Part shown: positions 14,793 through 20,991 of the stretch, in pieces | Numbering within the stretch: the first letter of the stretch is position 1 | How the letters are laid out: each line of letters starts with the position of its first letter | NCBI GenBank assembly: GCA_052034175.1 | Contig: JBPOIX010000012.1 | Coordinates: 1 to 22,669 of the forward strand | DNA from: UBA668 sp052034175 | GTDB taxonomy: Bacteria > Actinomycetota > Acidimicrobiia > Acidimicrobiales > Ilumatobacteraceae | Reading direction: 5' to 3' | DNA length: 22,669 bases | Translations under genes and position numbers: made by a program | Notes under the pieces: generated by a model | The model's input: only the letters and a program-made list of their open reading frames with translations | What the model was told of the DNA's origin: nothing | Database searches by the model: none

Positions 14793-15970
14793 GCCGCGGT
14801 TCCCTGGCGTGCGAGGCACAGGTCGACCTGGGCGGAGTAGGAGCGCGCCACGGCGCTCCAGCTGAGGGTGGGTGCGATGCGCCGTGCGGCCGCACCCATC
14901 GCCTCCAACCGCATGGGGTCGTCCCACACGGTGCGAATGGCATCGGCCAGTGCCTGGGGGTTGTCGTGGGGAACCACCAGGCCTGCGCCGCCGGGCAGGA
15001 GCTCCATCGCATGCGGGAAGGCCGTGGCGATGACCGGCCGGCCGGCCGCAAGCGAATCGACCAGCACGCCGGAGGTGACCTGATCGTGGGAGTCGTACGG
15101 CAGGACCACCAGGGCCGCCGAGCCGATGAACCGGGTGAGCGACGCGACGTCGCGGTAGGTGGCGTCGAAGTGCACCGTGTGCGCCAGCCCTGCCGCCGCC
15201 GCGCGCTCGATGAGCGACTGGCGGTAGCGGTCGCCCGAGGTGGCCAGCACCTTCGGGTGGGTGACGCCGGCGATCGTGTAGCGCGGCGGCGTCGGCATGT
15301 CCTGCAGGAGGGCGAGTGCGTCGATGGCGTGCTCGATGCCCTTGCCCGGGCCGATCAGGCCCCAGGTGAGGAGTTGGGGTGCGACCTCTCCGTTGCCACG
15401 CGGGGCATGGGCGGGAGCGCTGGACGACAGGGCGGCGACTGCACCGTGGGGGATCACGACCACGCGCTCGACATTGCCCGCGGCGTGTGCGGCCAGGCGT
15501 TGCCTGGCGGTCTCCGACATCACCACCACACCCGCGGAGCGGTCGCACAACTCGGTCAGGATGCGCAGTTGCCCCGGCGTGGGAAGGGACGGCACGGTGT
15601 GCAGCACGGTGATCACCGGCGCCGTGATGGCGCCCACCAGGTCGAGGGCTTCCGCGCCGTCATCGCCGCCGAAGATGCCGAACTCGTGTTGCAGGATCAC
15701 CGCGTCGCACAGCGACAGCCGCCCGGCCGCCCGATGGATCGATCGCGAGTCGCCGTTGACGATCTCGCCCACCACCGGCTGGCGGGGTGGGGTGGTCGCA
15801 GGTGTATCGCGCACGCGCACGATCTCCACGGTGTGGCCGCGACGGGCCAGCCCGCCGCCGAGTGCGGCGGCGAACGTGGCCAGGCCGCACACCTGCGGTG
15901 GGTAGGTGCTGACGATGCCGATGCGCGAGCGGTGAGCGGGCGCTGGTGGCCGGAAGTAGGTGGACGGCAC
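14789..15970 (-). CDS. GT4-family (group 1) glycosyltransferase (393 aa)
   Basis: A GT-B fold glycosyltransferase. The first Rossmann domain starts RIGIVSTYPPQVCGLATF, and ILQHEFGIFGG follows; the nucleotide-sugar domain carries LLTWGLIGPGKGIEHAIDAL and PYDSHDQVTSGVLVDSLAAG, then RPVIATAFPHAMELL, the region equivalent to the EX7E motif (here with Asp in place of the second Glu). It should transfer a sugar from a nucleotide donor to a cytoplasmic glycan or lipid acceptor; donor and acceptor are not evident. I chose GTG 15968-15970 because AGGAGG lies just upstream (4-base spacing). A GTG at 16009 would add 13 residues of basic sequence that spans the hairpin. It is the first gene of the minus-strand run and is followed by GTGA-coupled genes. 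Confidence 0.88.
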   Translation of the reverse strand: MPSTYFRPPAPAHRSRIGIVSTYPPQVCGLATFAAALGGGLARRGHTVEIVRVRDTPATTPPRQPVVGEIVNGDSRSIHRAAGRLSLCDAVILQHEFGIFGGDDGAEALDLVGAITAPVITVLHTVPSLPTPGQLRILTELCDRSAGVVVMSETARQRLAAHAAGNVERVVVIPHGAVAALSSSAPAHAPRGNGEVAPQLLTWGLIGPGKGIEHAIDALALLQDMPTPPRYTIAGVTHPKVLATSGDRYRQSLIERAAAAGLAHTVHFDATYRDVASLTRFIGSAALVVLPYDSHDQVTSGVLVDSLAAGRPVIATAFPHAMELLPGGAGLVVPHDNPQALADAIRTVWDDPMRLEAMGAAARRIAPTLSWSAVARSYSAQVDLCLARQGTAA

Positions 15971-16000
15971 GATGCCTCCTCGAGATGGGAGGAGGCGTCG
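15970..16000 (-). promoter_or_regulatory. hairpin sequestering the Shine-Dalgarno and start of the GT4 gene
   Basis: GCCTCCTC (15974-15981) and GAGGAGGC (15989-15996) form a perfect 8-bp inverted repeat with a 7-base loop, extended after one mismatch by three more pairs (15970-15972 with 15998-16000). In the minus-strand mRNA the second arm contains the AGGAGG ribosome-binding site, and the outer pairs reach the first base of the GUG start. The first arm contains CCUCC, an anti-Shine-Dalgarno sequence. This is the geometry of translational control by occlusion. Alternatively it could be a palindromic operator. Confidence 0.55.
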
Positions 16001-16009
16001 GGCCTGCAC

Positions 16010-16242
16010 GGGGCGACAGCGCTACTGGCCGTCCTGCCCAAACGAGGCGACTCCACAGGGGGAGTTCATCCTACCTGGCGCATGCCCGCCCCCAGACCGG
16101 CTGTATGGTGACGGTGCGTACTCGCCTTGGTCGGTGCGCCGCACGTCCCGCATGTTCGGTGGAAGCGGCTCGCCCAGCGTCCCTGCTGAAGCACCGCAGC
16201 TTCGATCCCGCGCCCCGCGTGGATCGACCGAGAGGAGCGTCC
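16010..16242. other. divergent intergenic region and GT4 leader
   Basis: No gene is seen. For the minus strand a second stem is possible: GGGC/GCCC (16011-16014 with 16036-16039) continued by GAC/GTC (16015-16017 with 16031-16033) across a 2-base bulge. A small ACTCC/GGAGT stem lies at 16050-16065. TAGGAT on the minus strand (16073-16068) is a weak -10 candidate without a clear -35. For the plus strand TATGGT (16104-16109) is the best -10-like hexamer, again without a convincing -35. Confidence 0.35.
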
Positions 16243-16359
16243 ATGGGCGGCAAGACACCACAGAAGTCGTCGGCGAAGAAGGTCGGCAAGACCCTGAAGG
16301 AAAAGCGCGCCGACAAGAAGGACAAGAAGGACTCCCGCCGAGGCACCGGCCTGGTGTAA
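16243..16359 (+). CDS. small lysine-rich basic protein (38 aa)
   Basis: The ATG at 16243 is preceded by GAGAGGAG with a 5-base spacer, one of the strongest ribosome-binding sites in the window. The product starts MGGKTPQKSSAKKVGKTLKE and continues with KRADKKDKKDSRRGTGLV: 13 Lys and 3 Arg in 38 residues, no hydrophobic core, no Cys. It is probably disordered or helical and nucleic-acid or ribosome associated. Short Lys-rich proteins with a 'KTLKEKRA-KK' pattern are common but functionally unassigned in actinomycetes, as far as I recall. The frame stays open upstream for 99 codons, but that part is compositionally different and has no initiation signal. It stands 39 bases ahead of the epoxide hydrolase gene and could share its transcript. 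Confidence 0.75.
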   Translation: MGGKTPQKSSAKKVGKTLKEKRADKKDKKDSRRGTGLV

Positions 16360-16398
16360 GGAGGGCGCCAACCCGCGGCCGGAAACTGGGGTAGACCG

Positions 16399-17508
16399 GT
16401 GCCCGTGCACCCGTTCCACCTTCACATCGCCGACGACGTCCTCACCGAACTGCGCGGCCGCTTGGCGAGCACTCGCTACGTGCCCACGCTCGGCTCGGTC
16501 GACAGGCCGGGCGGGCTGGGTGGCGCCCGTCTGCGTGCCATGGTGGAGCGCTGGCACCAGTTCGATTGGCGGGTCGAGGAGGCGCGGCTCAACGCGGTGG
16601 AGCAGTACACCGCCGAGGTGAACGGCCATCGCCTCCACTTCGCCCGGGTGCGGGCCACGGGTTCGGCGCAGCGCACCGTGCCGCTGCTGCTGGCGCACGG
16701 CTGGCCGAGCGCGTTCACCGAGTACCTGCCGCTGGCCGCACTTCTGGCCGCCGGCGACGGCGAGGTCGGGTTCGAGGTCGTCGTTCCGTCGTTGCCAGGG
16801 TTCGTGTTCTCCGACCTTCCCGACTCGTTGCTGCCACGGCGGGCGATCGCCGCCGACCTGCACTCGCTGATGACCGACGTGCTCGGCTTCGAGCGCTATG
16901 GGGTGTTCGGGGGCGACATCGGGGGCGGCGCCGCGATGTGGATCGGGGTGGACCATCCCGAGTCGCTGATCGGGCTGCAGCTGATCCATGCGCCGATCCC
17001 CGCGGGCGGCGTCCCGTCCACCGCGGACGAACAGGCCTACCTCGAGTCGGTCGAGGCCTACGATCGCCGCGACAGCGGCTACAGCGAGATCATGGTGACA
17101 CGGCCGGACACGATCGCCGCCGCCCTCGCCGACTCGCCGGCGGGCCTGCTGGCATGGATCGTCGACAAGTGGCACGACTGGGTGGACGGCGACCTCCACG
17201 CGGTCGTCGACGACTCGGTGCTCTTCGGGCTCGCCACGCTGTACTGGGCGACCGGCACCATCGGCACCTCGTTCCGCCAGTACTTCGATTGGGAGGAGAA
17301 CCCGCCACGCCCGCCGATCACCGCGCCGCTCGGTGTGCTCCTCAGCCGGGAGCCGGCCATGCGCGGGTTCCCGCGCTCGCTGGTGGAACGCGCGGCCACG
17401 GACCTACGCCGCTTCGAGCCCGCCGCCGCGGGCGGGCATTTCATGGGGATCGAACAGCCGGCGCGAACTGCGGCGGCCATCCGTTCGTTCTTCGCCACGC
17501 TTGCCTGA
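16399..17508 (+). CDS. epoxide hydrolase (alpha/beta hydrolase with EHN N-terminal domain, 369 aa)
   Basis: Soluble/microsomal-type epoxide hydrolase. An N-terminal EHN lid domain (about residues 1-105) starts PFHLHIADDVLTELRGRLAS and includes WRVEEARLNAVEQYTAEVNG. The hydrolase core follows, with oxyanion motif HGWPSAFTEY, nucleophile elbow FGGDIGGGAA with Asp173, and catalytic His347 in GGHFMGIEQP. Length and motif order match the family well. The reaction is opening of an epoxide to a vicinal diol through an alkyl-enzyme ester; the natural substrate is unknown. No export signal is seen. The GTG at 16399 follows a GGGG stretch by about 8 bases, and a second GTG is two codons later. The phosphotransferase gene follows after 39 bases in the same direction. 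Confidence 0.92.
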   Translation: MPVHPFHLHIADDVLTELRGRLASTRYVPTLGSVDRPGGLGGARLRAMVERWHQFDWRVEEARLNAVEQYTAEVNGHRLHFARVRATGSAQRTVPLLLAHGWPSAFTEYLPLAALLAAGDGEVGFEVVVPSLPGFVFSDLPDSLLPRRAIAADLHSLMTDVLGFERYGVFGGDIGGGAAMWIGVDHPESLIGLQLIHAPIPAGGVPSTADEQAYLESVEAYDRRDSGYSEIMVTRPDTIAAALADSPAGLLAWIVDKWHDWVDGDLHAVVDDSVLFGLATLYWATGTIGTSFRQYFDWEENPPRPPITAPLGVLLSREPAMRGFPRSLVERAATDLRRFEPAAAGGHFMGIEQPARTAAAIRSFFATLA

Positions 17509-17547
17509 AGGCGCGGTCGCGCCCACCACTACAGTGCCCAATCGGGG

Positions 17548-18639
17548 GTGGTGTGCGTGATCACGGAAGGTGCGTGCGCGGAGCCGTCGGCCATCGACGG
17601 TCGGTGGATGACGGAGGCGCTGGAGGCTGCGGGGGTGGCCCGCGGTGCCACGGTCAGCGAGGTGGAGCTGGTGCGCTTCATCGGCACCGGGCAGATGGGT
17701 CGCAACGCCCGCTTCCGCCTCCGCTGGGATCATCCGGAGGGCCGCCCGGCCACGGTGGTCGGCAAGTTCCCCACGGACGACGTGAATGCCCGCACCGGTG
17801 CGTTTGCCAACGGCTCGTACCTCAAGGAGTGGGCGTTCTACACCCACCTCAAGCCAACGGTGGGCATCCGCACGCCGGAGGTGTGGGTGGCCCGCTTCGA
17901 CGAGGTCGGGCAGAACTTCACGTTCATCATGGAAGATGTGGCCGGCTCCGCTCAGGGGGACCAGATGCGCGGCCTCACGGTGGCGGAGGCAGAACTGGCG
18001 GTGGAGCAGTTGGTGCATTTGCACGCACCTCACTGGGGCAACGAATCGCTGCTGGACGTGCTCGGTGGTGGGCTGACGAAGCAGGAGCACGCCGAACGCC
18101 TCGGCATGTTCTACGGGCTGACGGTGGATGGCACCTTGGCCCGGCTGGGCCCGCGGCTCACGCCGGAGGCGGTGCAGTTCGTCCGCGACCTCACGCCGCT
18201 GGTGGCGGTGTGGTTGCTGCGGTCGGAGACCCCTCTCACGCTGGCGCACATGGACTACCGACCGGACAACTTCCTGTTCGCGGTGGACCACGATGCCCCG
18301 CCGCTGGTGGTGGTGGACTGGCAGACCATCGGTTACGCGCTCGGTGCGAACGACCTGGCCTACATGATCGGTGGCGGTTTCGAGCCGGCCGAGCGGCGTG
18401 CCGTGGAACGTGGCCTGGTGGAGCAGTACCGCACCCTGTTGGCCGGGCTGGGGGTGGAGTACGACGCCGACGCCTGCTGGGCGGACTACCGCCTCGGCAG
18501 CGTGTGGGGTGTGGTGATGAGCGTGCTGGCCACGATGATGGCTGAGCAGACCGAGCGTGGCGACGAGATGCTGTTCACGATGCTGCGTCGCCACGCCCAA
18601 CACGCCATCGATCTCGACGCGCTGTCGTTGCTGCGGTAG
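17548..18639 (+). CDS. aminoglycoside phosphotransferase / choline-kinase-like protein (363 aa)
   Basis: A small-molecule kinase fold. The N-lobe includes VVGKFPTDD with a candidate ATP-binding Lys. The catalytic loop is HMDYRPDN (His234, Asp236, Asn241) and the metal-binding Asp257 lies in VVVDWQTIGYALGANDLAY. These are the APH/choline-kinase/ecdysteroid-kinase signatures. The substrate is unlikely to be an aminoglycoside by default; many actinomycete members sit in lipid or CoA catabolism clusters and remain uncharacterised. Starts are ambiguous: in-frame GTGs at 17548, 17551 and 17557, the last preceded by GGGGGTGG at a normal distance. It probably follows the epoxide hydrolase in one transcript and converges with the exported-protein gene 13 bases after its stop. 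Confidence 0.86.
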   Translation: MVCVITEGACAEPSAIDGRWMTEALEAAGVARGATVSEVELVRFIGTGQMGRNARFRLRWDHPEGRPATVVGKFPTDDVNARTGAFANGSYLKEWAFYTHLKPTVGIRTPEVWVARFDEVGQNFTFIMEDVAGSAQGDQMRGLTVAEAELAVEQLVHLHAPHWGNESLLDVLGGGLTKQEHAERLGMFYGLTVDGTLARLGPRLTPEAVQFVRDLTPLVAVWLLRSETPLTLAHMDYRPDNFLFAVDHDAPPLVVVDWQTIGYALGANDLAYMIGGGFEPAERRAVERGLVEQYRTLLAGLGVEYDADACWADYRLGSVWGVVMSVLATMMAEQTERGDEMLFTMLRRHAQHAIDLDALSLLR

Positions 18640-18659
18640 GGCTCCGCTCGCCCTACGGC
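18633..18659. terminator. bidirectional stem-loop between convergent genes, containing both stop codons
   Basis: GTAGGGC (18636-18642) and GCCCTAC (18650-18656) form a perfect 7-bp stem with a 7-base loop, with two further pairs after one mismatch. The TAG of the kinase gene (18637-18639) and the TAG of the minus-strand gene (18655-18653) both lie in the stem. There is no U-tract. Its position suggests transcription stopping in both directions. Confidence 0.5.
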
Positions 18660-19702
18660 TCGTTGGGGCCGCCGGCGGGCACGGTCGCCGCGGGGGTCTC
18701 GGGCGTGCCCATGGTGATGATCCCGCCGGGGAGCCACGTCGTGGTCACCGTGCCGAGCCCGACCGCCCCGCCACCACTGGTGAGGAGGTACAGGCTGTAG
18801 GCCGGCTGGACGCCGGACGTGGCTGGCACCGTCAGCGTGATGCATCCGGCGGCCGTGCGGTCGGTGTTGTCCGCCACCAGCGAGATGGCGGGCGGGTCGG
18901 CCCACACCTCGATGCGGTCGACCACCGAGCCCATGGCGATCGAGTAGATGCAGTAGCTCACGGTGACCAGCCGGTAGCTGGTGCCGCCGACCGTCGCCGG
19001 CGACGTCAGCGGCATCACCATGTAGCCGTCGGCGTTGAAGAACGTGCGGGTGACGCGCCGGTCGATCCCGGTGGGGCCGTCCGCATAGGCGATCCACTCC
19101 AGGCCGGACTGGCTGATCACGAGCGGCTCGGCCGACTCCAGGTACCGCTCGTCGTGGTGGTGCGCCGCGTAGTAGCCGACGATGTCGACCACCAGGTCGG
19201 TCGTCTTGGCTGCCACGTTGTGGGCGTTGAACGTGAACTCGAGCTTGCCGGTGTCGCCACCGGTGGTCGGCACCTTCACAGTCACCGCGTTCGCCACGAC
19301 CTGGCCGGCCACGGCGATGTTGAGGTTGGAGGTCGTCGGCGAGCCCGAAGCGTCCGCGGGACGCACCGAGACGTAGCCGGTGGCGTTGGAGCGCACTGCG
19401 GTGAGGTTGAGCACGACACCGCTCGCCCCAGCCGGGACGACGGTCTGGACTCCGTTGGCCGTCGGGATGTTGCCCGTGACGGTGAGGTCGCGGGCGGTCA
19501 TCGAGACGAACGGCCCGCTCAGGCCGAGGTTGCTACGCGTGTCCAGCACGCGGGTGGGGGAGACGGCGACGAAGGCTGTCTCGCCCCCGGTGGGCCCGAC
19601 GGCGGCTGCCCTCCAGGCGGTGGACACGTAGAGCGTGGTGACGGCGAGCACCGAACCGAGCAGTGCTCCGAGTACGGGATGGCGGCGAAGCGTCGTGGAC
19701 AT
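18653..19702 (-). CDS. exported protein with 'VLDTR' beta-domain (349 aa)
   Basis: The ATG at 19702 is preceded by AAAGGAG with 6-base spacing, a strong ribosome-binding site. The N-terminus MSTTLRRHPVLGALLGSVLA is a signal peptide, probably cut near residue 35. A beta-rich domain follows (about 40-165): FVAVSPTRVLDTRSNLG, GVVLNLTAVRSNATGYVSV, SNLNIAVAGQVVANAVTVKV and TTDLVVDIVGYYA. I recognise this pattern from many secreted proteins of Acidimicrobiia and related actinomycetes; its role is unknown. The C-terminal half (about 180-349) is a separate Ser/Thr/Gly-rich beta domain with two candidate disulfide cysteines and a Pro/Ala-rich tail. It is likely extracellular or wall-associated. It is transcribed 92 bases after the thiolase gene but with its own strong translation signal. 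An imperfect CCGCCG/CGGCGG stem at 19736-19762 lies in that gap. Confidence 0.85.
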   Translation of the reverse strand: MSTTLRRHPVLGALLGSVLAVTTLYVSTAWRAAAVGPTGGETAFVAVSPTRVLDTRSNLGLSGPFVSMTARDLTVTGNIPTANGVQTVVPAGASGVVLNLTAVRSNATGYVSVRPADASGSPTTSNLNIAVAGQVVANAVTVKVPTTGGDTGKLEFTFNAHNVAAKTTDLVVDIVGYYAAHHHDERYLESAEPLVISQSGLEWIAYADGPTGIDRRVTRTFFNADGYMVMPLTSPATVGGTSYRLVTVSYCIYSIAMGSVVDRIEVWADPPAISLVADNTDRTAAGCITLTVPATSGVQPAYSLYLLTSGGGAVGLGTVTTTWLPGGIITMGTPETPAATVPAGGPNEP

Positions 19703-19794
19703 GACGACTCCTTTCTGCCGTCTTCCACGATGCTCCCGCCGGTGCGGGTCTGCAAGCGGCGGACGGTGGTCGGGGCCGCCCTGTGACCGATGGC

Positions 19795-20991
19795 TCAGTC
19801 GAGCCGGCTGCCGACCACGCTGACGAAGCTGACACACGCCCCGGGGCTGCCACCGAGGTTGTGGGTGAGCGCCTTCGTCTTGCCGGCGGCGATCGAGGCG
19901 ATCTGGCGCGGCCCGGCCTCGCCACGCAGCTGCAGCCAGCACTCGAAGAGCATGCGCAGGCCGCTGGCGCCGATCGGGTGACCGAACGACTTCAGGCCCC
20001 CGTCGGGGTTCACCGGCAGCTCGCCGTCGAGGTCGAACGTGCCGGCCAGCACTTCCTTCCAGCCCATGCCGCGCTCGGCGAAGCCGAGGTCCTCCATCAG
20101 CACCAGCTCGGTGGGCGTGAAGCAGTCGTGCACCTCGGCCATCGCCAGCTCGGCGCGCGGGTTGGTGATGCCGGCCTGGGCGTAGGCGTCCTCCGCCGAG
20201 TGCACGACCTCCTCGAACGAGGTGTAGTCGTACGACGGGTCGATCGGGCCCGACGCCGGGCCGGCCACGAACGACAGCGCCTTCACGTAGATCGGCGTAT
20301 CGGTGTACTTGTGGGCGTCCTCGGCGCGCACGATGATCGCCGCCGCGGAGCCGTCGCTGACGCCGCTGCAGTCGAAGATGCCGAGCGGGCCGGCCACCAG
20401 CGGGCTGCAGGCGATCGTCTCCTTCGACACCTCCTTGCGGAACTGGGCCCTGGGGTTGAGAGCGCCGTTCTTGTGGTTCTTCCACGCGATGCGCGTCATC
20501 ACGTCCTTGAGCTCCTGGTTGTCCACGCCGTACTTCTTGGCGTAGGCCGGGGCGAGCAGGCTGAACGACGCCGGGGCCGTGACCGTGGCGCCCGTGCCGT
20601 CGTTGGCGGGCGCGCTGATCACGAGGCCGGAGTAGCCGCTGTCCTTCAGCTTCTCCACGCCGATCGCCATCGCCATGTCGTAGGCGCCGCTGGCCACCGC
20701 GTAGCAGGCGTTGCGGAACGCCTCGCTGCCGGTGGCGCAGTAGTTCTCCACATGGGTGACCGGCTTGTGCTGGATCTTCAGCGGGCGGCTGAGCGTCAGG
20801 CCCGACAGGCCCGAACCCATCGTGCCCAGCCAGAACGCGTCGATGTCGTCGAGGCTCACCCCGGCACTGGCGAGCGCGGCCGATGACGACTCGATGAGCA
20901 TGTCGTCGGTGCTCTTGTCCCAGTGCTCGCCGAAGTTGGTGCAGCCCATCCCGACGATGGCCACCTTGTCCTTGATGCCGTGACTAGCCAT
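19795..20991 (-). CDS. SCP2-type thiolase / acetyl-CoA acetyltransferase family protein (398 aa)
   Basis: A thiolase-fold enzyme of the SCPx/lipid-transfer class. The nucleophile is Cys85 in VENYCATGSEAF. The HDCF motif (His288-Asp289-Cys290-Phe291) supplies the second catalytic Cys in this class, and His338 lies in GGLKSFGHPIGASG. The full set of catalytic residues is present, so thiolytic cleavage or condensation of an acyl-CoA is plausible. Such proteins usually act in beta-oxidation-like side-chain or aromatic-compound degradation, often together with a DUF35 protein that is needed for activity. Here the overlapping upstream gene ends in a DUF35-like domain. The ATG (20989-20991) lies inside the end of that gene (8-base overlap), with a GAGG seven bases upstream. 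The protein is cytoplasmic. Confidence 0.92.
   Translation of the reverse strand: MASHGIKDKVAIVGMGCTNFGEHWDKSTDDMLIESSSAALASAGVSLDDIDAFWLGTMGSGLSGLTLSRPLKIQHKPVTHVENYCATGSEAFRNACYAVASGAYDMAMAIGVEKLKDSGYSGLVISAPANDGTGATVTAPASFSLLAPAYAKKYGVDNQELKDVMTRIAWKNHKNGALNPRAQFRKEVSKETIACSPLVAGPLGIFDCSGVSDGSAAAIIVRAEDAHKYTDTPIYVKALSFVAGPASGPIDPSYDYTSFEEVVHSAEDAYAQAGITNPRAELAMAEVHDCFTPTELVLMEDLGFAERGMGWKEVLAGTFDLDGELPVNPDGGLKSFGHPIGASGLRMLFECWLQLRGEAGPRQIASIAAGKTKALTHNLGGSPGACVSFVSVVGSRLD

Noticed and set aside
15971..16009. Upstream GTG (16009) as the start of the GT4 glycosyltransferase
   Set aside because: No ribosome-binding site precedes it, and the 13 extra residues are encoded by the hairpin that contains the AGGAGG of the downstream GTG. 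Still possible, but less likely.
16566..18545. 659-codon plus-strand frame overlapping the epoxide hydrolase and kinase genes
   Set aside because: Off-frame by one from two genes with complete catalytic motifs; Arg/Gly-rich and motif-free.
19736..19762. CCGCCG/CGGCGG inverted repeat between the thiolase and exported-protein genes as a terminator
   Set aside because: Only 6 bp with a 15-base loop and no U-tract; such pairs are frequent by chance at this GC content.
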